A DNA stretch of 17,448 nucleotides from CAZLMF01 sp964560565 (GTDB lineage: Bacteria > Bacillota > Clostridia > Oscillospirales > Ruminococcaceae): positions 1 through 17,448 of the forward strand of contig CAZLMF010000034.1 in the NCBI GenBank assembly GCA_964560565.1, read 5' to 3'. The position numbers and the translations under genes are program-made. Positions 1-6,041 of this stretch are shown piece by piece. Below the pieces are notes generated by a model. The model saw only the letters and a list, made by a program, of their open reading frames with translations. It had not been told where the DNA came from and did not search any database. How positions within the stretch are numbered: position 1 is the stretch's first letter; every line of letters begins with the position of its first letter.

Positions 1-43
1 TCATTATCTTTTTAATGTAGCCAATATCAGAAAGCTTACTCAC
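1..43 (-). CDS. rsmA: Partial 5' end of probable 16S rRNA adenine dimethyltransferase RsmA (KsgA)
   Basis: Only 14 codons lie in the window, starting with GTG at 43-41 and reading VSKLSDIGYIKKIM before the window ends. The minus strand has an AAGGGG-type ribosome binding site (51-58) about seven bases upstream, and a good promoter further up (91-119). The sequence LSDI..IKKI resembles the N-terminus of clostridial RsmA proteins, which usually begin with an LSD/LSN-xx-IK segment shortly before the SLGQNFL motif. RsmA dimethylates two adjacent adenines near the 3' end of 16S rRNA. The family motif itself lies outside the window, so the identification is an inference from a very short stretch. 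That a gene starts here is better supported than which gene it is. Confidence 0.4.
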   Translation of the reverse strand, partial: MSKLSDIGYIKKIM

Positions 44-90
44 TTTTTGCTACCCCTTAAACACTTATTTAGTGATTATGTTGCCTAAAC

Positions 91-119
91 ATTGTAGCAT
101 AAAATAGCTATTTGCACAA
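91..119 (-). promoter_or_regulatory. Minus-strand SigA-like promoter for the partial gene at 1-43
   Basis: Reading the minus strand, TTGTGC (119-114) is followed by a 17-base spacer and TACAAT (96-91). A TGC directly before the -10 box gives an extended -10. Predicted transcription would begin near 84, about 40 bases before the GTG at 43. This supports a gene leaving the left end of the window and makes 44-215 a divergent intergenic region. Confidence 0.55.
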
Positions 120-155
120 ACTTTCATGCTAAATGTTAATTTTACACAAACTATA

Positions 156-184
156 TTGCATATTCCGTTTAAAAGCACTATAAT
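156..184 (+). promoter_or_regulatory. SigA-like promoter for the dCMP deaminase gene
   Basis: TTGCAT (156-161), a 17-base spacer and a perfect TATAAT (179-184) place the start of transcription near 191, about 25 bases before the ATG at 216. This settles the start codon: the in-frame ATG at 126 is upstream of the promoter and would not be in the transcript. Confidence 0.7.
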
Positions 185-215
185 AACAAGTAGTCTAAAA
201 TTTGGAGGTCTTTTC

Positions 216-704
216 ATGATTCGCCGTGACAAAATAAATTACTACCTTGATATAGCCGAAACGGTGCTTGAGCGTGGTACTTGTATTCGCCGCAACATGG
301 GCGCTATCATCGTCAAAAATGACGAGGTTATCGCCACAGGCTATACAGGTGCGCCAAGGGGCAGAATTAACTGCTCAGATTTAGGTATATGCACCCGTGA
401 GCGCTTAGGTATCCCTAAAGGTCAGCGCTATGAGCTTTGCCGCTCTGTCCATGCCGAGGCAAATGCCATTATCGCCGCTTCTCGCAGGAATATGCTCGGT
501 TCAACCATGTACATAGCCTGCCACGATGCTAAAACAGGTGAGCTGTTTGGCGAGGTTGCGCCCTGCTCAATGTGCAAACGCATGATTATAAATGCAGGCA
601 TTACCACCGTCATTATCCGTAATACCAACGATTCCTACACCGTTGTCAACGTCAACACATGGATTGAAAGCGACGACTCCCTTGAGGAAAACCAAGGCTA
701 CTAA
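216..704 (+). CDS. dCMP deaminase family protein (ComEB-like cytidine/deoxycytidylate deaminase)
   Basis: This is a 162-residue cytosolic zinc deaminase, expected to convert dCMP to dUMP and so feed dTMP synthesis. The active-site motif HAE is at residues 79-81 (zinc His79, catalytic Glu81), and PCSMC at 116-120 supplies Cys117 and Cys120. The region 53-76 holds the extra Cys residues and the CRSVHAE context typical of the dCMP deaminase / ComEB branch rather than of plain cytidine deaminases. Length fits the family (about 150-180). The start at 216 is chosen because GGAGGT (204-209) lies six bases upstream and the promoter at 156-184 excludes the in-frame ATG at 126. The gene is monocistronic, with its own promoter and a strong terminator. 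Homologues are often annotated as late competence protein ComEB; nothing here shows a competence role. Confidence 0.9.
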   Translation: MIRRDKINYYLDIAETVLERGTCIRRNMGAIIVKNDEVIATGYTGAPRGRINCSDLGICTRERLGIPKGQRYELCRSVHAEANAIIAASRRNMLGSTMYIACHDAKTGELFGEVAPCSMCKRMIINAGITTVIIRNTNDSYTVVNVNTWIESDDSLEENQGY

Positions 705-725
705 AACTCTACATAACGAACTTCT

Positions 726-755
726 AAGCGTGGGATTAATCCCACGCTTTTTATT
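726..755 (+). terminator. Rho-independent terminator after the dCMP deaminase gene
   Basis: A perfect 24-base palindrome (726-749, core AGCGTGGGATTAATCCCACG) is followed by a T-rich run to 755. It lies 21 bases after the stop codon. Confidence 0.9.
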
Positions 756-838
756 TACCGCAAAACTCTTATGCAATTCATACACATTTTGGCTTGTATT
801 TTCTATATGTCTATACGGAAATTTCTGCTATAATAAAC

Positions 839-867
839 TTGAAAACCTTAGACAAATGATATATAAT
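839..867 (+). promoter_or_regulatory. SigA-like promoter for the EF-G-like gene
   Basis: TTGAAA (839-844), 17-base spacer, TATAAT (862-867). Transcription would start near 874, giving a leader of about 100 bases that holds two AT-rich inverted repeats (878-899 and 907-929). A second TATAAT at 829-834 has no convincing -35 box. Confidence 0.7.
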
Positions 868-877
868 AGTTATTATG

Positions 878-929
878 ATGTTACAAAATTTTGTGACATA
901 TAACAATTATCAATTATATAAATTGATAA
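878..929 (+). repeat. Two adjacent AT-rich inverted repeats in the leader of the EF-G-like gene
   Basis: The first, 878-899, is a 22-base palindrome broken only by one T/G pair (882 against 895), with centre ACAAAATTTTGT. The second has arms TTATCAATT (907-915) and AATTGATAA (921-929) around a five-base loop. Both fall just downstream of the predicted transcription start, where they could be operators or weak leader hairpins. There is no T-run suggesting termination. Confidence 0.55.
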
Positions 930-972
930 CTTATTAATATGGTTAGACCAAATAAATACAGGGAGCGAAAAT

Positions 973-3048
973 ATGAAGCAGTACAGTTGTAAGGAGATTC
1001 GAAACATTGCCCTAGCTGGGCACGGTAACTCTGGCAAGACCTCACTAGTTGAGGCGCTGCTTTTCAAGGCAGGGCATACTGACCGTTTAGGTAGGGTTCT
1101 TGACGGGAACACCGTTTGTGACTACGACCCTGAGGAGATCAAGCGCCGCGCATCAATTAATACCTCTCTGGCGTATGCTCAATGGTCGGACACCAAAATC
1201 AACCTTGTTGACACCCCAGGTTTATTTGATTTTGCAGGCGGTATGCATGAAGGAATACGCGCAGCGGAGTCGGTTCTTATCACCGTATCCGGCAAGTCAG
1301 GTGTAGGAGTTGGCGCAATTAAGGCTTTCGAAGCCGCTGATAAAGCTAAGCGTGCAAAGCTTGTGGTAGTCACAAAGCTTGACGAGGAGCATGCTGATTT
1401 TTATAAGGTACTTGAAGGGCTAAAGTCCGAGTTTGGACCTTCCATCTGCCCTATCGTGGTTCCCTTTGTTAAGGACCACAAAGTTGAGTGCTATATTAAC
1501 TTAATGGAAATGAAGGCGTATACATACGACGCAAAGGGTAACCCCAGCGAAGTTGCAATGCCTGATTTGGAGCACCGCTTAGAGGGCTTAGTTGCCGCTA
1601 TGAGTGAGGCGATAGCCGAAACAGATGAGGAACTGCTTGAGAAGTTCATCTTAGGTGAGCAATTCACCCACGAGGAAATGGAGCGAGGGCTTAATGCCGG
1701 TATACTGAGCGGCGAAATTACTCCCACCGTATGTTGCTCATCCTCCACCCTTGCAGGCATTAACCTTGTGCTAGACATTATTGTTGGGCTAATGCCAAGC
1801 CCCAATCAGGCAAATCCTGAAATCGGTGTGGACAATACAGGCAAGGAAGTTTCCGTTGCTTGCGATGAAAATGCACCTCTATGCGCATTTGTGTTTAAGA
1901 CAATCGCCGACCCCTTTGTGGGGAAAATGAGTTATATAAAGGTTCTCTCCGGCAAGCTTGGCGGAGATGCTGACCCAATCAACGCCTCCACAGGGCTACC
2001 TGAGCGTTTAGGCAAGCTTGTTGTAGTAAGAGGCAAGAAGTCCGAGGATGTTGCCACTGCAAACGCAGGTGATATAGTTGTAGCTACAAAGCTATCAGCA
2101 AACACCTCCGACACTCTTTGTGACGCTTCTCGTGTTGTTAAGCTTCCTGCTATTGAGTTCCCACAGCCATGCTACTCCATGTCGGTAAGGGCAAAGGGCA
2201 AGGGCGATGAAAGCAAGATTTCTCAGGGCTTAACAAGGCTGCTTGAGGAGGATTTAACCCTTAGGTATGAAATCGACTCCGAAAGCCATGAGCAGATTTT
2301 AAGCGGACTAGGCGACCAACATCTCGATGTTGCAGTCGCTAAGCTAAAGGGGAAATTCGGCGTTGAGGTTGAGCTTGATATACCAACCATCAACTACCGT
2401 GAAACCATTCGCAAGGCTGTTAAGGTAGAGGGTAAGCACAAGAAACAAACCGGCGGTCACGGTCAATTCGGTCACGTTTGGATTGAGTTTGAACCTTGCG
2501 ACAGCGATGGGCTTGTCTTTGAGGAAAAGGTATTCGGCGGATCAGTACCACGTAACTTTTTCCCCGCAGTAGAAAAGGGCTTGCAGGAAGCCACAAAGCG
2601 TGGAGTTTTAGCAGGCTACCCCGTAGTTGGGCTTAAAGCAAGACTAGTTGACGGCTCATACCACCCCGTTGATAGCTCCGAGATGGCATTTAAGCTTGCC
2701 GCTGCAAATGCCTATAGAGAAGGTCTTAAAAAAGCAACCCCCATTATCCTTGAGCCAATCGGCAAACTAAAGGTAGTTGTAACCGACGCCAACACAGGCG
2801 ATATGATGGGCGACCTGAATAAGCGCCGTGGTCGTGTGCTGGGCATGAATCCCGCCGGTAAGGGGCTTACTGAAATTGAAGCTGATGTGCCAATGGGCGA
2901 AATGCAGGACTTCACAATGACTGTTCGCCAGATGACAAGAGGCATGGGCTACTTCTCACTTGCTTTCGAGCGTTATGAGCCATTGCCACAGAACCTTGAG
3001 GCAGATGTCATTGCAAAGGCTAAAAATAAATCTGAGGAAATTGAATAG
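973..3048 (+). CDS. EF-G-like translational GTPase (FusA paralogue, EF-G2 / FusA2 type)
   Basis: This 691-residue protein has the full EF-G domain order: G domain (about 1-270), beta-barrel domain II (about 295-385), domains III and IV (TGGHGQFGHVW, and YHPVDSSEMAFKLAA) and a domain V ending in RGMGYFSLAFERYEPLP. The P-loop is GHGNSGKT (16-23), and switch I reads RRASINTS in place of the RGITI of canonical EF-G. Two residues differ from a standard EF-G. The DTPGHxDF motif is DTPGLFDF, so Leu84 replaces the catalytic His. The NKxD base-recognition motif is TKLD (134-137). These place it in the EF-G-like paralogue group rather than as the main fusA, which normally sits by rpsL-rpsG-tufA; no such genes are nearby. 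Its ribosomal role is unknown. The start is set by GGGAG at 961-965. It is monocistronic, with its own promoter and terminator. Confidence 0.88.
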   Translation: MKQYSCKEIRNIALAGHGNSGKTSLVEALLFKAGHTDRLGRVLDGNTVCDYDPEEIKRRASINTSLAYAQWSDTKINLVDTPGLFDFAGGMHEGIRAAESVLITVSGKSGVGVGAIKAFEAADKAKRAKLVVVTKLDEEHADFYKVLEGLKSEFGPSICPIVVPFVKDHKVECYINLMEMKAYTYDAKGNPSEVAMPDLEHRLEGLVAAMSEAIAETDEELLEKFILGEQFTHEEMERGLNAGILSGEITPTVCCSSSTLAGINLVLDIIVGLMPSPNQANPEIGVDNTGKEVSVACDENAPLCAFVFKTIADPFVGKMSYIKVLSGKLGGDADPINASTGLPERLGKLVVVRGKKSEDVATANAGDIVVATKLSANTSDTLCDASRVVKLPAIEFPQPCYSMSVRAKGKGDESKISQGLTRLLEEDLTLRYEIDSESHEQILSGLGDQHLDVAVAKLKGKFGVEVELDIPTINYRETIRKAVKVEGKHKKQTGGHGQFGHVWIEFEPCDSDGLVFEEKVFGGSVPRNFFPAVEKGLQEATKRGVLAGYPVVGLKARLVDGSYHPVDSSEMAFKLAAANAYREGLKKATPIILEPIGKLKVVVTDANTGDMMGDLNKRRGRVLGMNPAGKGLTEIEADVPMGEMQDFTMTVRQMTRGMGYFSLAFERYEPLPQNLEADVIAKAKNKSEEIE

Positions 3049-3069
3049 CATTATAGCTTGATTCTAAGT

Positions 3070-3105
3070 AATACACCGCCGCATTAAATGCGGCGGTGTA
3101 TTATT
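3070..3105 (+). terminator. Rho-independent terminator after the EF-G-like gene
   Basis: Perfect 15-base arms (AATACACCGCCGCAT, 3070-3084, and its complement 3088-3102) surround a three-base loop TAA. The downstream T-run is weak (TATTATTC), but the stem is very stable and lies 21 bases after the stop. Confidence 0.8.
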
Positions 3106-3108
3106 CAA

Positions 3109-3146
3109 GTATGTATACATGTATATATGTATATATGTATATGTAT
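3109..3146. repeat. 38-bp alternating purine-pyrimidine GTATAT-type simple repeat
   Basis: Every step in 3109-3146 alternates purine and pyrimidine, being built from GTATATAT/GTATAC units. It lies between the terminator of the EF-G-like gene and the promoter of the next gene. Such tracts melt or extrude easily and are prone to slippage; no function is shown. Confidence 0.75.
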
Positions 3147-3167
3147 TTTATAAAGTAAAATTTTATG

Positions 3168-3196
3168 TTGCATTTTCATGCTTCATAAGCTAAAAT
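3168..3196 (+). promoter_or_regulatory. SigA-like promoter for the membrane protein gene
   Basis: TTGCAT (3168-3173), a 17-base spacer and TAAAAT (3191-3196), with predicted start near 3203. This is consistent with translation from the ATG at 3234 and not from the GTG at 3201. Confidence 0.55.
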
Positions 3197-3233
3197 ATAT
3201 GTGATACCGCAAATAATCCTCCGGAGGTGCAAA

Positions 3234-4061
3234 ATGCTCAATTTTTTCAAGAAAAACTGGGTTAAGCGTGTAGCGTCGGGAATAACCGCCCTATATGGCT
3301 TGCTTTTAATATGGTTAACTTGGGCGTCCTATGCCTATGTTATGGAATATAACAATGTCAAAGCCCTTTACGCCGTATACCTTATTATCACCCTAATTTT
3401 CGGCGCTCTTATGGTCTATTCAAAAAAACAACTTTTTACAACTATCCTTGTGATGCTTCTGCTTCCAATCAATTTAGTTTTTATACTGCTAAATTTCGGC
3501 AGCTGGTTTTACGTTCTCCCCTCGACAGTTATACTGATAATAATGTTTTTTGCATGCCACGCCAATGAAACACTTAAAGTTGTCCTAGGCACAATATATC
3601 TGCTAATGTATGTGCTGGGATCTCTCGCATTCATGGCTTTTACAATTATCTTCGGACAGCTCAACCTCCACGGCTTCAACCTCAACTACCGCAAGGAGGA
3701 AGTTGTGTCCCCTAAGGAAACCTACCGTTATGTGCGCTATGTTGAGCCTGAGGATGCTAAAAACCGCCGTATCTACTTCTATGCCGAGCCAAACACCGAG
3801 GATATTAACTTTGGGCTTGTTAAGTTTAAGAAGGTTGTCGGCGCACAAAGAATTTATGCAGGCAAATATGTAGAAGACATTCAAATCAGATGGCTTGACG
3901 ATGATAGCATAATGGTTGATGGCATGGTTGAGGATGTCACACTGGACGACGACTGGGGCAACGAAGGCTTAAATGAAAGCTCTGACGTAAGCTCCACCCC
4001 CTCAAGGCCCTCCGTCACAAGCGAGCAATCAACTCAAACCCAAATTACACCCGCTCCATAA
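3234..4061 (+). CDS. Multi-spanning membrane protein with DUF5412-like C-terminal domain
   Basis: This is a 275-residue protein of unknown function. Five hydrophobic segments are visible at about 13-36, 43-62, 66-86, 92-108 and 114-139. A soluble region (about 150-240) follows, then a Ser/Thr/Pro-rich tail (246-275) of the kind found outside the cell. The soluble part has the pattern SPxxTYR...Y at 159-170, then a KWxDD-like IRWLDDDSIMVDG (218-230) and a closing VxDV. This resembles the DUF5412 family of Gram-positive membrane-linked proteins; that match is by eye and is moderate. The start is fixed by GGAGGT (3223-3228) six bases before ATG 3234; the in-frame GTG at 3201 lies upstream of the ribosome site. 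The gene is monocistronic, with its own promoter and terminator, so its neighbours say little about its role. Confidence 0.75.
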   Translation: MLNFFKKNWVKRVASGITALYGLLLIWLTWASYAYVMEYNNVKALYAVYLIITLIFGALMVYSKKQLFTTILVMLLLPINLVFILLNFGSWFYVLPSTVILIIMFFACHANETLKVVLGTIYLLMYVLGSLAFMAFTIIFGQLNLHGFNLNYRKEEVVSPKETYRYVRYVEPEDAKNRRIYFYAEPNTEDINFGLVKFKKVVGAQRIYAGKYVEDIQIRWLDDDSIMVDGMVEDVTLDDDWGNEGLNESSDVSSTPSRPSVTSEQSTQTQITPAP

Positions 4062-4073
4062 TAGTAAATTGCT

Positions 4074-4103
4074 AAAGCGGATAGGGCTTCCCTATCCGCT
4101 TTT
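4074..4103 (+). terminator. Rho-independent terminator after the membrane protein gene
   Basis: Arms AAAGCGGATAGGG (4074-4086) and CCCTATCCGCTTT (4090-4102) pair perfectly around a CTT loop and run into TTTT. Confidence 0.9.
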
Positions 4104-4110
4104 AATGTGT

Positions 4111-4136
4111 CTGCAAGGCTCAAATTTGAGCTTGCA
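4111..4136. repeat. Imperfect inverted repeat upstream of the gatC promoter
   Basis: CTGCAAGGCTCAAA and TTTGAGCTTGCAG are complementary apart from a single bulged base. The repeat ends 16 bases before the -35 box of the gat promoter and is followed by GTTTT. It could be a second, back-up terminator or a binding site for a regulator of the gatCAB-aspS operon. Confidence 0.55.
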
Positions 4137-4152
4137 GGTTTTCAAATCGCAC

Positions 4153-4181
4153 TTGCATATTTAATGTGAATGTAGTATAAT
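4153..4181 (+). promoter_or_regulatory. SigA-like promoter for the gatCAB-aspS operon
   Basis: TTGCAT (4153-4158), 17-base spacer and perfect TATAAT (4176-4181). Predicted start is near 4188, leaving a leader of about 60 bases. This leader is too short for a T-box and has only a small hairpin (about 4212-4231). Confidence 0.7.
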
Positions 4182-4250
4182 TTTTTCAAATAGCGTTGGC
4201 TTAATATCACAGTGTCGTGCGAAAGCGGCACAGAAAGGCACGGATGACGA

Positions 4251-4529
4251 ATGAACAAAGCAACCATCGACAAGCTCTGCGCTCTTAGTATGCTTAGCTT
4301 TGACGAAAACCAGCTTCCCCAGGTAGAGTCGACAATGAGCAGTATAATCGATCTTATGGACACGATAAAGGAAACTGATTATACCTACGATGATATGAAT
4401 GATGACAATAGCATAGCTTTTGCTGACCTGCGTGAGGATGTATCCGCCCCATCAATGGATACTGAAACTTTACTCAAAAACGCAAGGAGCAGTAACGGCT
4501 TTTTTGTTGTACCAAAAGTAATAGAATAA
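4251..4529 (+). CDS. gatC: Aspartyl/glutamyl-tRNA amidotransferase subunit C (GatC)
   Basis: This 92-residue protein is the small subunit of the heterotrimeric amidotransferase that turns Asp-tRNA(Asn) into Asn-tRNA(Asn), and Glu-tRNA(Gln) into Gln-tRNA(Gln), in the cytosol. GatC wraps around and steadies GatA. The sequence shows the family features: an N-terminal helix starting KATIDKLCALSMLSFDE, a central IIDLMDTI helix, and a C-terminal LREDVSAPS segment close to the usual LRxDxV. Length is typical (about 90-100). It heads the operon, with gatA starting 17 bases after its stop. The ribosome site is modest (AAAGG at 4234-4238, twelve bases upstream). Confidence 0.93.
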   Translation: MNKATIDKLCALSMLSFDENQLPQVESTMSSIIDLMDTIKETDYTYDDMNDDNSIAFADLREDVSAPSMDTETLLKNARSSNGFFVVPKVIE

Positions 4530-4546
4530 ACGGTTAGGAGAGAGCA

Positions 4547-6004
4547 ATGGATATATCAGCACTGAAAATACGCGATTTGCGCAGGATGCTCGATGAAAGG
4601 GAGCTTTCCGCTACCGAGCTTACCAGCGCATATTTTGAGCGCATTCGCAGCAAGGGTAAGGAACTTGACTGCTTTATCACCTTAAATGAGGAAAACGCGC
4701 TTTTGCAAGCAAAGATTGCGCAAGCTGCAATTGATAGCAAAAACGCTAATTCACTTACAGGAATCCCCTATGGCGCTAAGGATAATCTTTGCACCGAAGG
4801 TATTCGTACCACTTGCGGCTCTAAGATGCTAGAGGACTTTATGCCTGCTTACAGCTCCGATGCTATCGAGCGTCTAAACGAGACAGGCAGCGTAATGCTT
4901 GGCAAAACCTCAATGGACGAGTTCGCAATGGGTGACACTACTAAAACCTGCGTTTTCACCGACACTCGAAACCCGTACGACATTAACCATGTACCGGGCG
5001 GCTCATCGGGTGGCAGTGCAGTAGCAGTCAGCGCAAGACTCGCGCCCTTTGCCCTTGGAACAGACACAGGAGGCTCAATTCGCCAGCCTGCGGCTTTCTG
5101 TGGCGTAACAGGCATTAAGCCCACCTACGGGCGTGTGTCAAGGCATGGCATGGTGGCATATGCGTCCTCTTTTGACCAAGTTGGCGCTATTGCGCAGGAC
5201 GCTCACGATTGCGCCCTTGTACTAAACGCTATCGCAGGCCACGACTTTAGAGATGTCACTACCGCAAAAACTCCCACCGAGGACTTTACCTCAAAAATCG
5301 GTCAGCCTATTAAGGGCATGAAAATAGGACTTCCTGCTGAATTCTTTAGCAGTGAAATTAACTCCGAGGTTAAATCTGCTGTTTTAGCAGCCGCTAAAAA
5401 GTATGAGGACATGGGCGCACAGCTTGTGGAATGCTCACTACCCTCGCTTAAATACGCTGTAATGGCATTCTATATTATCGCCTCCGCTGACGCATCGAGC
5501 AATTTAGCTCGCTTTGATGGCATCAAGTTTGGCTACCGCAGCAAAAACGCTGAAAGCTACGAGGATCTTGTCCGCAACTCCCGTAATGAAGCCTTCGGCG
5601 AGGAAGTAAAGCACCGCATACTCCTTGGCAACTACGCTCTTAGCCAAGAAAACTACGATTCATATTTTCTCAAGGCGCATGGCTTAAAGCAGCAGCTAAA
5701 GCGTGAGTACAGGAGCATTTTTGAGGCTTGTGATGCAGTTTTAACTCCCACTACTCCCACTACTGCCCACGGGATAAACGACAGCATCATAAACGACCCC
5801 GTCGCTATGTATAAATCAGACTTTTGCACCGTTTCGGCAAACCTATGCTCCTTGCCTGCTATAAGCAGCACCTGCGGATACGATAAAAACGGCATGCCAA
5901 TAGGGTTTTCCCTTGTTGGTAACCGCTTTACAGAGGCAACGCTTATTCAGCTTTGCGATAGTTTTGAACGGGACTTTAATCTCGTTTTGCCAAAGAATAT
6001 ATAG
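4547..6004 (+). CDS. gatA: Aspartyl/glutamyl-tRNA amidotransferase subunit A (GatA)
   Basis: This 485-residue amidase subunit hydrolyses glutamine and passes the ammonia through a channel to GatB. The amidase-signature core is intact. Lys78 is in GIPYGAKDNL, the glycine/serine loop GGSSGGS spans 151-157 (cis-Ser at 153), and the nucleophile Ser177 is in GTDTGGSIRQP. This Ser-cisSer-Lys triad, the length and the C-terminal region (SLPAISSTCGYDKNGMPIGFSLVG) fit GatA rather than a general amidase. The context between gatC and gatB confirms it. AGGAG at 4536-4540 is six bases before the ATG. The gap to gatB is 37 bases with no terminator. Confidence 0.97.
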   Translation: MDISALKIRDLRRMLDERELSATELTSAYFERIRSKGKELDCFITLNEENALLQAKIAQAAIDSKNANSLTGIPYGAKDNLCTEGIRTTCGSKMLEDFMPAYSSDAIERLNETGSVMLGKTSMDEFAMGDTTKTCVFTDTRNPYDINHVPGGSSGGSAVAVSARLAPFALGTDTGGSIRQPAAFCGVTGIKPTYGRVSRHGMVAYASSFDQVGAIAQDAHDCALVLNAIAGHDFRDVTTAKTPTEDFTSKIGQPIKGMKIGLPAEFFSSEINSEVKSAVLAAAKKYEDMGAQLVECSLPSLKYAVMAFYIIASADASSNLARFDGIKFGYRSKNAESYEDLVRNSRNEAFGEEVKHRILLGNYALSQENYDSYFLKAHGLKQQLKREYRSIFEACDAVLTPTTPTTAHGINDSIINDPVAMYKSDFCTVSANLCSLPAISSTCGYDKNGMPIGFSLVGNRFTEATLIQLCDSFERDFNLVLPKNI

Positions 6005-6041
6005 CCTATTCCGCAAAAACTTATGGAGGTAAACGCTTAAT

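Noticed and set aside
126..215. Thirty-residue N-terminal extension of the dCMP deaminase from an ATG at 126
   Set aside because: The promoter (156-184) and ribosome site (204-209) lie inside this stretch, and deaminase homology begins at 216.
592..903. 103-codon open frame overlapping the end of the dCMP deaminase gene
   Set aside because: It overlaps the coding sequence out of frame, runs through a terminator and a promoter, and has no ribosome site.
973..3048. Tetracycline resistance TetM/TetO-type ribosomal protection protein
   Set aside because: Overall motifs follow EF-G-like FusA2, and the C-terminus and switch regions do not resemble TetM/TetO; no mobile context is present.
3109..3146. 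CRISPR or tandem gene-scale repeat
   Set aside because: It is a simple low-complexity TA/GT tract with no spacers or repeat units longer than about eight bases.
4182..4250. T-box riboswitch controlling gatCAB-aspS
   Set aside because: The leader is only about 60 bases, with no T-box consensus (AGGGTGGNACCGCG) and no terminator/antiterminator pair.
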